Positions 35,298 through 42,967 of a stretch of 64,000 bases of DNA are shown here, piece by piece. The DNA is from Pseudoflavonifractor sp. MSJ-30 (GTDB lineage: Bacteria > Bacillota > Clostridia > Oscillospirales > Oscillospiraceae): NCBI RefSeq assembly GCF_018918045.1, contig NZ_JAHLPU010000022.1, forward strand, positions 1 to 64,000. The letters are read 5' to 3'. Positions within the stretch are counted from its first letter, which is position 1; each line of letters opens with the position of its first letter. The notes under the pieces are model-generated. The model was not told where the DNA came from and did not search any database. It was given only the letters and a program-made list of their open reading frames with translations. A program made the position numbers and the translations under genes.

Positions 35298-35653
35298 ATG
35301 ATCACCTTCCCTTGCAACTGTCAAAAAGGGCTGCATATCTTTCCTATTGCAATTCTACACCAATACGACAGAATGCGCAACACCTGTTTCTGCGGCATAG
35401 CTGTTTTTCATCGTATTATACTGTTCTTTTGCCAATCATCGGATTTTTCCTGATAAGGAAATCACCCATTCGGGTACTGGGCGTCTGCATCATAGGGAAG
35501 CATGCTTTTCCTGTGCCCCTCCTTGCATTTTCCGCGCGGATACGGCATAATGAGAAAAAAGTTTTTCTCTTCCGGGAAATATATGTGAGATTTCCCTCTC
35601 GAAATCCGTTTAACAGGGTGAGGAAACAAATACACAAGCGAGGTGAACCCTAC
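35298..35653. other. Divergent intergenic region
   Basis: 356 bases between the DUF4259-like gene (leftward) and the second ECF sigma gene (rightward). It contains a promoter for the sigma gene at 35523-35551 and AT-rich sequence; no other gene or repeat is apparent. Confidence 0.55.
35523..35551 (+). promoter_or_regulatory. Possible promoter of second ECF sigma operon
   Basis: TTGCAT (35523-35528), 17-base spacer, CATAAT (35546-35551), about 100 bases before the sigma start. Confidence 0.45.
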
Positions 35654-36208
35654 ATGGAAGACAGCAAAATCATCGAATTGTTCTTTGCCAGGAATGAAGA
35701 CGCCATCCGGCAGACAGACAGCACCTACGGGCGGCGGCTTTTCCATCTGGCCGACGGCATCGTCCGCAACGCGCAGGACGCCGAAGAAAGTGTCAGCGAT
35801 ACCTACATGAAGGCATGGGTCACGATTCCTCCCCATAAGCCCCAATATTTCTTTGCTTATATCGCAAGGATATGCAGGCACTTTGCCCTGGACAAGCTGG
35901 ACTGGAACAATGCCGCCAAGCGAAAGGCCGAGGTTGTCAGTCTGACCCAGGAAATGGAGTTGTGTGTCCCGGATCCCCAGCGAGAACGGGAGATGTCCGG
36001 GCGGGAACTGGGCATGGTCCTGGATTCGTTTCTGCGGACCTTAACCCCGGAAAATCGTGTGGTATTCATGCGCCGGTACTGGTATGCGGACAGTATTGGG
36101 GAAATTGCCGCCCGGTACGGCATCGGTGAAAGTGCCGTACAGATGCGGCTGAATCGAACCAGAGCGAAGCTCTGTACTTATCTGGAAAAGGAGGGTATCC
36201 GTGTATGA
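35654..36208 (+). CDS. ECF RNA polymerase sigma factor (second copy)
   Basis: A 184-residue ECF sigma factor, equal in length to the one at 7318 and clearly a paralogue: MEDSKIIELFFARNEDAI against MEDDQIIKLYFERSEQAI, and the shared DAEESVSDTY in region 2. Region 4 has LTPENRVVFMRRYWYADSIGEIAARYGIGESAVQMRLNR. The ATG at 35654 has GAGGTG upstream. Its stop overlaps the start of the membrane partner (ATGA). GC content is higher than in the first copy, so the two pairs do not look like a recent duplication. Confidence 0.92.
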   Translation: MEDSKIIELFFARNEDAIRQTDSTYGRRLFHLADGIVRNAQDAEESVSDTYMKAWVTIPPHKPQYFFAYIARICRHFALDKLDWNNAAKRKAEVVSLTQEMELCVPDPQREREMSGRELGMVLDSFLRTLTPENRVVFMRRYWYADSIGEIAARYGIGESAVQMRLNRTRAKLCTYLEKEGIRV

Positions 36209-37764
36209 ACGGAAAGGATATTTTTCTCGGACTGCAATTCGTTGGGGACGATCTGGTAGAGGAAGCGGAGGTTTTCCATTTCTCCGCCCGGACAAGAAGC
36301 AATGCCTTGGCCCATGAAAAAAAATGTGGCGCGTTTGAAGAGAAGACCTACGCAAAATCCCGGCGCACCCTGCTGGTCGCCATTGTCTGCCTGCTGGCGC
36401 TGCTGCTGGCCGGATGCTGCGTGGCCTACATGCTCAGCCTGCGGCAGCTGACCCTTGGCACCGAAACGGTCCCTATTCCCGAAAGCAGCCCCATTTCTGA
36501 AAGCAGTCCCGAAGACAGCGCTTCCGAAACGCAGCTGACCGTATTCTCCCTCCAAGGCATAGAGGGGACGCCCAACTATCAGGCAAGTCAGGAGTGGCTG
36601 GCGTTCACCCAGAGCTACACACGCTCCGGCGGGGACTACTGGGACAGCGACCCGGCTTACTGGGCGTACAGCGTTCAGGATCAGACAATGGTGGACAAAC
36701 TGGACGAGATCTGCACCAAGTACGGCCTGAGCGTCATCGGGAAGCCCTGGCACGAACAGGTTGACTGCAACAAGTTCCTCCCCCTGCTCGGCATTGACAG
36801 CCTGTTGAAGCCCGATACCGATGCAGTGCTCTCCATCCCCGCAGGACGCTATTTCCCGGGCGGCTCCTTTACCATTTACGGCACGCTGAACCTGGGGGAC
36901 GCGGCGGAGATGTTTACCTACCAATGCGTCAAGAAGGACGTTTTCTACGATGTGTTCGGTTACACGAATCCGGATACCGTTACAGAAAGAAACTATACCA
37001 CATCGGACGGTGTCCCTCTCCTGTTTCTGGAATCGGACCAGAGCGGCATGATTCTGGCCGACCGGGAGGACTGCTTCCTGAGCCTGAGCTTCACGCTGGA
37101 CGGAAATGTCCGTCTCGAGGAAATCGCCGAATGCTTTGACTTCATGATTCAACCCCAAGCGCCGGAGCCCGCTGCGGCGGATGCCCGGGAGCAGGCTTCC
37201 AATACGGAAATCAGCAGCGCACAGGACGACCCCAACAGGTTCCGGCGTGCCACCTATGCCGAGTATGTAGCGGACCTGCTTCAGGGCGACGAGCGGCTCC
37301 GTGCTGATATGCCGGAGTATACGCCCCCTGTCAAAACCTATGCGTTTTATGACGCGGACGGTAACGGGACGGACGAGCTGCTCATTTTCTACGGCGACTA
37401 CATTGGCAGCATCGTAGGCATGAAGGACGGCATCACAGACGAAGGCAAAAGCTACCATCTGCTGCCATATGAAGATCATGTTTTCATCCACTGGCCAGGG
37501 GATGAACCAAATGTCCCTGGAGAGTATTGGTACCACATCTTCCGCTTTGCCAACAATGACGATCCGGTCTTCTCCAACCCGAAGGAGCGAAGCATTGTCC
37601 GGCTGAAGAAGGATGCGGACGGAAACTGGTGGCGCACCTCCTCCACAGACCATTACGCGGAATTCGACACGCAGATCACGGAGGATGAGGCGCAGGCCAT
37701 TCTGAATTCCTACAAGCCCATTACCCTGGAACCACATCCGCTTTCGGAGTTCCGAGAGCCGTGA
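36205..37764 (+). CDS. Membrane-anchored probable anti-sigma partner with large outer domain
   Basis: A 519-residue protein. A 54-residue cytoplasmic N-terminus with one Cys precedes a membrane helix (about 55-77). Outside the membrane come a Ser/Pro/Glu-rich linker (SSPISESSPEDSASE), a domain around 115-310 with several aromatic strands, a second Ala-rich linker, and a C-terminal domain (about 350-500) with YDADGNGTDELLIFYGDY, a DxDxNGxxE calcium-binding-like loop. Overlap with the sigma gene marks it as the likely regulator. The outer part may sense an extracellular signal; no known sensor domain is recognised. Confidence 0.7.
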   Translation: MNGKDIFLGLQFVGDDLVEEAEVFHFSARTRSNALAHEKKCGAFEEKTYAKSRRTLLVAIVCLLALLLAGCCVAYMLSLRQLTLGTETVPIPESSPISESSPEDSASETQLTVFSLQGIEGTPNYQASQEWLAFTQSYTRSGGDYWDSDPAYWAYSVQDQTMVDKLDEICTKYGLSVIGKPWHEQVDCNKFLPLLGIDSLLKPDTDAVLSIPAGRYFPGGSFTIYGTLNLGDAAEMFTYQCVKKDVFYDVFGYTNPDTVTERNYTTSDGVPLLFLESDQSGMILADREDCFLSLSFTLDGNVRLEEIAECFDFMIQPQAPEPAAADAREQASNTEISSAQDDPNRFRRATYAEYVADLLQGDERLRADMPEYTPPVKTYAFYDADGNGTDELLIFYGDYIGSIVGMKDGITDEGKSYHLLPYEDHVFIHWPGDEPNVPGEYWYHIFRFANNDDPVFSNPKERSIVRLKKDADGNWWRTSSTDHYAEFDTQITEDEAQAILNSYKPITLEPHPLSEFREP

Positions 37765-37897
37765 AGCCACAAAAAAAGAATTTGCAGATTCCCGTTTTCC
37801 TCCCCCTCCCTGCGTAATAACAACGGAGCCATGGCTTTGTAAACCTGCGTATTGTCGGAAATTTTCAGGATCGTAAATGTGCGTATTGTCTTTTAAC

Positions 37898-37937
37898 GCA
37901 AAACGCCCTGGGCACACAGATGCTCAGGGCGTTTTGC
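37898..37937 (+). terminator. Terminator after the second sigma operon
   Basis: A 16-bp stem GCAAAACGCCCTGGGC (37898-37913) / GCTCAGGGCGTTTTGC (37922-37937) with one G-T pair and an 8-base loop. It carries A and T runs on both sides, so it can act in both directions. Confidence 0.75.
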
Positions 37938-38018
37938 TGCCAGCTACTCGCCGCCCCACCCCGTTCATGGCAGCAGGGCTGGACAGCGCCGCAGGAATGC
38001 AGAGATTCTATGAATCCA

Positions 38019-38318
38019 TAAGGGAAACAAGTTCTTCCCAATAAGGGAAAACACAAAACAGCGAAAAACCGGGTGGCGAAAATCGAACTTTTGATACGGC
38101 AAAAGCAATCAAAAGAAATCAAAAAAGAAGATCACCGAACAAAATCTGTTCGGTGATCTTGGCAGGGGCACAAGGATTTGAACTAGCCTTCCTCAATGTT
38201 ACCGACTGTTAAATCGGGCATTTTCATGTTATTTCACACGTTTTCAGAACTTTTATATGCTGTTTTTTACCACCGTATACCGCCACATTTTACTCCCGTA
38301 AGGGAAAAATAAGGGAAA
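38019..38318. repeat. Four TAAGGGAAA repeats around the left attachment-like repeat
   Basis: TAAGGGAAA occurs at 38019-38027, 38042-38050, 38299-38307 and 38310-38318, two on each side of the 38121-38183 repeat. Short direct repeats near a core site are typical of arm-type binding sites of tyrosine recombinases. No recombinase gene is present. Confidence 0.5.
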
Positions 38319-38380
38319 ATTTGAACATCGAAGCGCCGCACAGCAGGTACAGTAGGCTAAACTCAGGGCGCTCAGCTTTT

Positions 38381-38698
38381 TTACGATTCACGACACACAA
38401 TAATGTTTCTGCATTCTTTCTGTAAATCGGAAAAGATACCCCACATTGGTTTACAGTATTCCTGTAATTCATTTGGCATCGACTGGAACCCCCTTATCTG
38501 AATTGTCCTGCTCTCATTCTCATCAAAGTATCCATCGATGCAATCCCAAACTGCATCCCAGTTTTTTCCGCAGCACGCTGGAAATCCGAAACTTTTTCGG
38601 ATGCGTTCATGTAGATCATCCAGATATTTGCATCCAGAAAAGTCAACAACAATGGGATTATCTGTTACCAATGTATATGCATAATAGTCCATTTTCAC
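38381..38698 (-). CDS. Barstar-family ribonuclease inhibitor (immunity protein)
   Basis: A 105-residue barstar-like protein. The family core is visible: a first strand ending VVDFSGCKYLDDLHERIRKSFGFP, then CCGKNWDAVWDCIDGYF, which aligns with barstar's YYGENLDALWDCLTGW; Asp48 and Asp52 correspond to barstar Asp35 and Asp39, which fill the barnase active site. A final helix and strand (FSDLQKECRNIIVC) match the barstar end. It begins 14 bases after the barnase-like gene and is co-transcribed with it, so it should protect the producer. It is cytoplasmic. Confidence 0.93.
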   Translation of the reverse strand: MKMDYYAYTLVTDNPIVVDFSGCKYLDDLHERIRKSFGFPACCGKNWDAVWDCIDGYFDENESRTIQIRGFQSMPNELQEYCKPMWGIFSDLQKECRNIIVCRES

Positions 38699-38712
38699 AC
38701 CTCTTTACACGT

Positions 38713-39219
38713 TTACACGATTTCTGACAAAGTTTGATAATGATCGTATGTTACAAAAATTAGCCCGTCGTTTGAATACAGAATACGCGATATTCCACGA
38801 TATCCACTGGTATAATCGATATCTGCCTCGTACCACACACGATTAGAAGCAGACGGAAGATGCCCATTTCGATTTTCGTAGATACCTTTTGCAAGCATTT
38901 TTCCTGGGGCAACCGAATTAAGGTTGCCAAGTGTGCTCTTCCAACCAAGCTTCTTTGCCTCTGAACTAGAGATATAGTAGGGTGGCAGCTTTCCAAATTC
39001 TTTTAGCCACAAATCCGCCCCCAAAGAACCATTTTTCGTAGCGTTGCCAGCAATAATTGTTTTTAGGCGATCAATGATGCACCGGCAATACTCATGTATC
39101 GGAGGCTTGGGAGCTACAAGTTCATCAAGTAGATAGATTTTACCATGGTTCTTTCCGCATGTAACGCACCTTTTCAAATCCTCGATAGACTTCCAATACT
39201 TATAATGTTTACTTTCCAT
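38713..39219 (-). CDS. Barnase-like ribonuclease toxin with N-terminal Cys/His motif
   Basis: A 168-residue protein. Residues about 66-168 match barnase closely: GKLPPYYISSSEAKKLGW, GNLNSVAPGK, RVWYEADIDYTSGYR, SRILYSNDGLIFVTYDHYQT. The catalytic set is intact: Lys77, Glu131, Arg141, Arg145, His160 (barnase Lys27, Glu73, Arg83, Arg87, His102). The N-terminal 60 residues carry CVTC (18-21) and PPIHEYCRC (39-47), the pattern found at the C-terminal end of phage Mu F/SPP1 gp7-type head proteins. There is no signal peptide, so unlike barnase it is not secreted by the general route. AGGAAAGGAAA lies before the ATG. Confidence 0.93.
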   Translation of the reverse strand: MESKHYKYWKSIEDLKRCVTCGKNHGKIYLLDELVAPKPPIHEYCRCIIDRLKTIIAGNATKNGSLGADLWLKEFGKLPPYYISSSEAKKLGWKSTLGNLNSVAPGKMLAKGIYENRNGHLPSASNRVWYEADIDYTSGYRGISRILYSNDGLIFVTYDHYQTLSEIV

Positions 39220-39255
39220 TCTGTTTTCCTTTCCTGTATAGCATTATTTATGGAT

Positions 39256-39284
39256 ATTACAAGGATAACAGATTAATTGTCCAA
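39256..39284 (-). promoter_or_regulatory. Promoter of the barnase-barstar operon
   Basis: On the minus strand: TTGGAC (39279-39284), 17-base spacer, TGTAAT (39256-39261), about 37 bases before the toxin start and just inside the cassette. Confidence 0.5.
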
Positions 39285-39305
39285 AAAAACGGACTTATTC
39301 ATCCC

Positions 39306-39344
39306 AAAAAAGAAGATCACCGAACAAAAGCTGTTCGGTGATCT
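39306..39344 (-). terminator. Terminator of the tRNA-Met/Ile and tRNA-Trp transcript
   Basis: A 12-bp perfect stem GATCACCGAACA / TGTTCGGTGATC with a 5-base loop (39315-39343). On the minus strand it follows tRNA-Trp and ends in TTCTTTTTT. The same hairpin is duplicated at 38130-38158. Confidence 0.85.
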
Positions 39345-39420
<76 letters not shown>

Positions 39421-39457
39421 ATGTCATATATTCAAAAAAGGAAAAACCTTGGCTTAA

Positions 39458-39534
39458 TGGTGGGCCTTCAGGGACTCGAACCCGGGACTATCCGGTTATG
39501 AGCCGGAGGCTCTGACCAACTGAGCTAAAGGCCC
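39458..39534 (-). tRNA. tRNA with anticodon CAT (Met, or Ile2 after lysidine modification)
   Basis: Minus-strand cloverleaf with acceptor GGGCCTT/AAGGCCC, anticodon loop CTCATAA, T arm GGGTTCGAGTCCC and encoded CCA. It is not an initiator (its first base pair is G-C and the anticodon stem lacks three G-C pairs in a row). The GGGCCTTTAGCTCAGTTGG start and CTCATAA loop fit either elongator Met or the Ile2 isoacceptor. Confidence 0.9.
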
Positions 39535-39670
39535 GTTCAATCAAGTGACGCTCGTCACTACGGGTGATATAATAGCACAGATTCCGCCATCTGTCAAGAA
39601 TTTTCTTTCCGGAATTCACCATTTTACATTTCAGCGGCGGATTGCTCCGCCGCTGAAGGAAATTCAGAAA

Positions 39671-40168
39671 TTACTGGTCTTCCTCGTCGTCGAAGGAGAA
39701 CTCCAGAGTCTCGCCGCACTTGGGGCAGACGATGCTGCCGGACTCCAGGACTTCCTCGTCAAAGTCGATGACGTTGCCGCAGGCGCACTCTACCTCATAG
39801 ATGGTGGTGTCCTCATCGCCGAAGTCGAAGCCTTCCTCGGGCTCATCCTCATCGTCCTCTTCCTCGTCCTCTTCCTCGTCCTCTTCGGGGTCGTAGTAAT
39901 CGTCGTCGTCCTCGTAATCCTCGTCCCAGTCGTCATCGTAGTCGTCTTCATCCATGATGAAGTCCTCGATGGCGTCCAGGTCCTCTTCGATCTCGTCCAG
40001 CTCGTCGGAGATGGCAATGGTGGTATCCTCAATGTCCACCATACGCTTGGACATATCGCCGAGCAAATCAACGATGGCAGCGATCATCTTTCCTTCATTG
40101 GTCTCGGTGTCCAGCTTCAGGCCGTCCATGAGCCCCTTCAGGTAGGCGGATTTTTCAGAAATCGTCAT
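39671..40168 (-). CDS. CD1247-type protein with acidic linker and zinc ribbon
   Basis: A 165-residue protein in three parts. Residues 1-65 are a helical domain (MTISEKSAYLKGLMDGLKLD...) typical of the clostridial CD1247 N-terminal domain; 70-120 is an extremely acidic run of Asp, Glu and Tyr; the end is a zinc ribbon with CACG and CPKCG. The ATG at 40168 follows AAGGAGAAC. It sits just downstream of efp with a 32-base gap and may share its transcript. Function is unknown; the ribbon suggests nucleic-acid or protein contact. Confidence 0.8.
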   Translation of the reverse strand: MTISEKSAYLKGLMDGLKLDTETNEGKMIAAIVDLLGDMSKRMVDIEDTTIAISDELDEIEEDLDAIEDFIMDEDDYDDDWDEDYEDDDDYYDPEEDEEEDEEEDDEDEPEEGFDFGDEDTTIYEVECACGNVIDFDEEVLESGSIVCPKCGETLEFSFDDEEDQ

Positions 40169-40200
40169 ATTCGTTCTCCTTTCAGCCAAGACGGCTGTCC

Positions 40201-40764
40201 TTAGACCTTGGAACGGCCCAGGTACTCGCCGGTGCGGGTGTCGATCTGGATCTTGTCGCCCTCGTTGATGAACAGAGGCACCTTGATCTCAGCGCCGGTC
40301 TCAACGGTGGCGGGCTTGGTAACGTTGGTAGCGGTGTTGCCGGCGAAGCCAGGCTCGGTCTTGGTGACCACCAGGTCCGCAAAGTTGGGAGCTTCCACGC
40401 CAAAGACGTTGCCCTTGTAGCTCATGATGGTGCAGGTGTCGTTCTCCTTGACGAACTTGAAGGAGTCATCCAGAACGCTGGCATCAATGGGGGTCAGCTC
40501 GTAGGTCTCGCCGTCCATGAAGTAGTACAGGTTGCCGTCATTGTAGGAGTACTCCATCTTCTTGCGCTCAATATAAGCGGTGGGGTACTTGGCAGAGGGG
40601 TTGAAGCTGGTTTCGGTCACGCCGCCGGTAATCACGTTCTTCATCTTGACACGGACGAAGGCAGCGCCCTTGCCGGGCTTGACGTGCTGGAACTCGATGA
40701 CCTGCATGACCTTGCCATCCATTTCAAAGGTCACGCCGTTTCTAAAATCACTTGCAGAAATCAT
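40201..40764 (-). CDS. efp: Elongation factor P
   Basis: A 187-residue EF-P of full length with three beta-barrel domains. It frees ribosomes stalled on consecutive prolines. The tip loop [12 protein letters not shown] holds Lys32 (aligned with the residue modified in other bacteria). The C-terminal domain III ends [13 protein letters not shown]. It has its own promoter upstream and follows the peptidase gene pepP-like on the same strand. Confidence 0.97.
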   Translation of the reverse strand: MISASDFRNGVTFEMDGKVMQVIEFQHVKPGKGAAFVRVKMKNVITGGVTETSFNPSAKYPTAYIERKKMEYSYNDGNLYYFMDGETYELTPIDASVLDDSFKFVKENDTCTIMSYKGNVFGVEAPNFADLVVTKTEPGFAGNTATNVTKPATVETGAEIKVPLFINEGDKIQIDTRTGEYLGRSKV

Positions 40765-40828
40765 TGGTTTATCCTCCTAATTTATGTTCCCTTGGGGGGA
40801 TACAAGAATCTATATCCTTAACTATGCT

Positions 40829-40857
40829 AGTTTACCCTATAATACGTTATTTTGCAA
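40829..40857 (-). promoter_or_regulatory. Promoter of efp
   Basis: On the minus strand: TTGCAA (40852-40857), 17-base spacer, TAAACT (40829-40834), about 65 bases upstream of the start. Confidence 0.6.
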
Positions 40858-40875
40858 GGGGGTTTTATAAATTTT

Positions 40876-41940
40876 TTAGATGATCAGCAAATCTTTGGGG
40901 AGATTGGTGATATCTTCGCAGCCATCGGCGGTGACAATTGTCACATCCTCAATACGAACACCGAACTTTCCGGGCAGATAAATGCCAGGCTCCGCGGAAG
41001 TTACCGCACCGGCGGGGATCTCCTTGAGGTAGCGGAAGCTCATATTGGGGCCCTCGTGGATCTCCAGACCCACGCCGTGGCCGTAGCTGTGGCCAAAGTA
41101 TTCGCCGTAACCGGCATCGGTAATAACCTTCCGGGCGGCGCCGTCCACCTGAGCGCCGGTGACACCGGCCTTTGTAATGGCGATACCGGCCTTCTGGGCT
41201 TCCAGAACGGTATCGTAGACCTTCTTCATTTCCTCGGTGGCGTAGCCCACGGCGAAAGTCCGGGTGGTATCGGAGCAGTAGCCCTGATAAAGAACGCCAA
41301 AGTCCATGGTCACAAAGTCCCCCTCCCGGATTACCCGGTCACCGGCCACGCCGTGGGGCATACTGGTATTGGGGCCGGAAACCACAATGGGGTCAAAGGA
41401 CAGGCCCTGGGCGCCGTTTTTATACATGGCGTAAATCAGCTCCGCCTGGGCTTCCAGCTCGGTCATGCCGGCATGGATCCGGGGCAGGGCCTCCTCAAAG
41501 GCCTTGTCGGCGATTTTCTGGGCTTTCCGCATCAAATCCAGCTCCCAAGGCTCCTTTACATCCCGGAAACCGTTGATGCGGTCGTTCATGGGGACCAGCT
41601 TGGCGTTCAGATTCTTTTCCAGGTTCATAAACTCCGCCACGGTGAGATACTTTTCTTCATACCCCAGAGTGGTGACCCCAAAGTCCGCAATGGCATCGTT
41701 GAGGCACTTGGCGTAGTTCCGGTCGGCGTTCACATCCAGCACCTCAAAGCCCCGGATGCCCGCCTGAGCGGACTCAATATAGCGGCTGTCAGTAAAATAG
41801 CGGCAGCCCTTTCTGGTGACGATGGCCATGCCCTCGGCAATGTCGAACTCCGCGCCGTAGTGACGGCTGTAGCGGGAGGTCAGCAGCAAGCCATCTGCCT
41901 CGCCATCCAGAATGGACAGGAATTTTTCAATGTTTTTCAT
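40876..41940 (-). CDS. M24-family Xaa-Pro aminopeptidase
   Basis: A 354-residue peptidase with a creatinase-like N-terminal domain (1-125) and a pita-bread catalytic domain. Metal ligands are visible: MDFGVLYQGYCSDTTRT (two Asp near 215-226), GHSYGHGVGLEIHEGP (His near 290) and SAEPGIYLPGKFGVRIED (two Glu near 320-334). It removes N-terminal residues in front of proline. The ATG at 41940 overlaps the yqeG stop by 4 bases; an ATG 23 codons earlier lies inside yqeG. Placement just upstream of efp is common in Firmicutes. Confidence 0.93.
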   Translation of the reverse strand: MKNIEKFLSILDGEADGLLLTSRYSRHYGAEFDIAEGMAIVTRKGCRYFTDSRYIESAQAGIRGFEVLDVNADRNYAKCLNDAIADFGVTTLGYEEKYLTVAEFMNLEKNLNAKLVPMNDRINGFRDVKEPWELDLMRKAQKIADKAFEEALPRIHAGMTELEAQAELIYAMYKNGAQGLSFDPIVVSGPNTSMPHGVAGDRVIREGDFVTMDFGVLYQGYCSDTTRTFAVGYATEEMKKVYDTVLEAQKAGIAITKAGVTGAQVDGAARKVITDAGYGEYFGHSYGHGVGLEIHEGPNMSFRYLKEIPAGAVTSAEPGIYLPGKFGVRIEDVTIVTADGCEDITNLPKDLLII

Positions 41941-42440
41941 AGCTTGATTCTCCTTTTTCTGGCCGCAAAGATAAAGGGCAGTTCCAAAACATGCCTTGCT
42001 TTCAGCCAAATCGTATGATTATCAATGGCCTTTACCAGGATGGGTGTGACCCCAGCCAGGTTGCCGGCCAGTGTATCCGTAAATATCTGGTCCCCCACAA
42101 TGGCAGAGTGTTCCTGGGTAAACCCGAAGCGCTGCATGCATTCCAGCAGGCCCTTGGGTCTGGGCTTGTGGGCCCGCATAATGTAATCCAGGTGGTACGC
42201 CTCGCAGAAGCGGATCAGGCGGTCATTTTTGCTGTTGGAGACGATGGCGATTTTCACCGGGGAAGCATTCATAGCTTCCAGCCAGGCACGCATCTTCTCC
42301 GTGGGGATATCCGTGGTATAGGGCACAATGGTATTGTCAAAATCCATCATCAAAAGCCCGATCCCGTGAGCCATCAAAAATTCAGGGGTCAGATCTGTCA
42401 GCTCCGGCGTCATCATTCCGGGAAGGAAAGAAAGGGACAT
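41937..42440 (-). CDS. yqeG: YqeG-family HAD phosphatase
   Basis: A 167-residue HAD-IIIA phosphatase. Motif I is MMDFDNTIVPY (Asp near 33 and 35), motif II VSNSKND with Ser near 69, the Lys in HKPRPKG near 91, and motif III VGDQIFTDTLAGN near 115. YqeG is conserved in Firmicutes; some members dephosphorylate phosphatidylglycerophosphate-like substrates. It is coupled with the peptidase (ATGA overlap). Confidence 0.9.
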   Translation of the reverse strand: MSLSFLPGMMTPELTDLTPEFLMAHGIGLLMMDFDNTIVPYTTDIPTEKMRAWLEAMNASPVKIAIVSNSKNDRLIRFCEAYHLDYIMRAHKPRPKGLLECMQRFGFTQEHSAIVGDQIFTDTLAGNLAGVTPILVKAIDNHTIWLKARHVLELPFIFAARKRRIKL

Positions 42441-42603
42441 ATGCTTTTCTCCTTATTCTTATACTTGCGGAGAAAGGCCCTGACACGGCTGCCGCTCCAC
42501 GATGCACTGGAATTATACCACGGAACAGAGGATTTGTCCATGGGCAGACCGCAATATCTGGCCGTGACGGAATCAAAATTCACGGCAGTCTCCCCCGGAA
42601 ACG

Positions 42604-42634
42604 CAAAAAACCGCCCCGGAAACTTCCGGGGCGG
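42604..42634 (-). terminator. Terminator of rpsU
   Basis: An 11-bp stem CCGCCCCGGAA (42611-42621) / TTCCGGGGCGG (42624-42634) with a minimal 2-base loop; on the minus strand six T follow. Confidence 0.9.
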
Positions 42635-42656
42635 CTAGCGCACAACTCAAGAGGGA

Positions 42657-42839
42657 TTAATAGAACTTTCTCTTGTTCTTACGGGCAGCTTCAGACTTCT
42701 GCTTACGCTTCAGGCTGGGGCTGACGTAATGCTCGCGCTTCTTAACTTCGGCGATAACGCCCTCCTTGGCACAGCTGCGCTTAAACCGACGCAGAGCGCT
42801 CTCCAGAGACTCGTTTTCCTTTACGCGAATTTCAGACAT
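42657..42839 (-). CDS. rpsU: Ribosomal protein bS21
   Basis: A 60-residue bS21: [21 protein letters not shown], then a Lys/Arg-rich tail ending RKNKRKFY. It binds the small ribosomal subunit near the anti-Shine-Dalgarno region. The ATG at 42839 has GGAGGGAAAAC upstream; the longer frame begins inside the leader. Single gene with its own promoter and terminator. Confidence 0.96.
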   Translation of the reverse strand: MSEIRVKENESLESALRRFKRSCAKEGVIAEVKKREHYVSPSLKRKQKSEAARKNKRKFY

Positions 42840-42904
42840 TGTTTTCCCTCCCTCCGATGCATCCGGCTCTATCCAGGATGCGTTCAGGGCCATACGGCTT
42901 AATT

Positions 42905-42933
42905 ATTATATGGTCTCTTTTTCAAAAAGTCAA
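42905..42933 (-). promoter_or_regulatory. Strong sigma-A promoter of rpsU
   Basis: On the minus strand: TTGACT (42928-42933), 17-base spacer, TATAAT (42905-42910). Confidence 0.8.
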
Positions 42934-42967
42934 GAAATAATTCCGGTTTTTTCAAAAAAATTCAAAA

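Larger units (their letters stand above)
37765..38380. other. Gene-free region with terminator and attachment-site-like sequences
   Basis: 616 bases. From left: the terminator 37898-37937; two TAAGGGAAA repeats (38019, 38042); a stretch at 38070-38095 reading GGTGGCGAAAATCGAAC that looks like the T-arm end of a tRNA in reverse; the left copy of the tRNA-Trp 3'-end repeat (38121-38183); and two more TAAGGGAAA repeats (38299, 38310). No protein gene is convincing. Confidence 0.6.

Noticed and set aside
38290-38472. Minus-strand 60-residue open frame overlapping the barstar end
   Set aside because: It crosses the TAAGGGAAA repeats and overlaps barstar out of frame; no translation signal.
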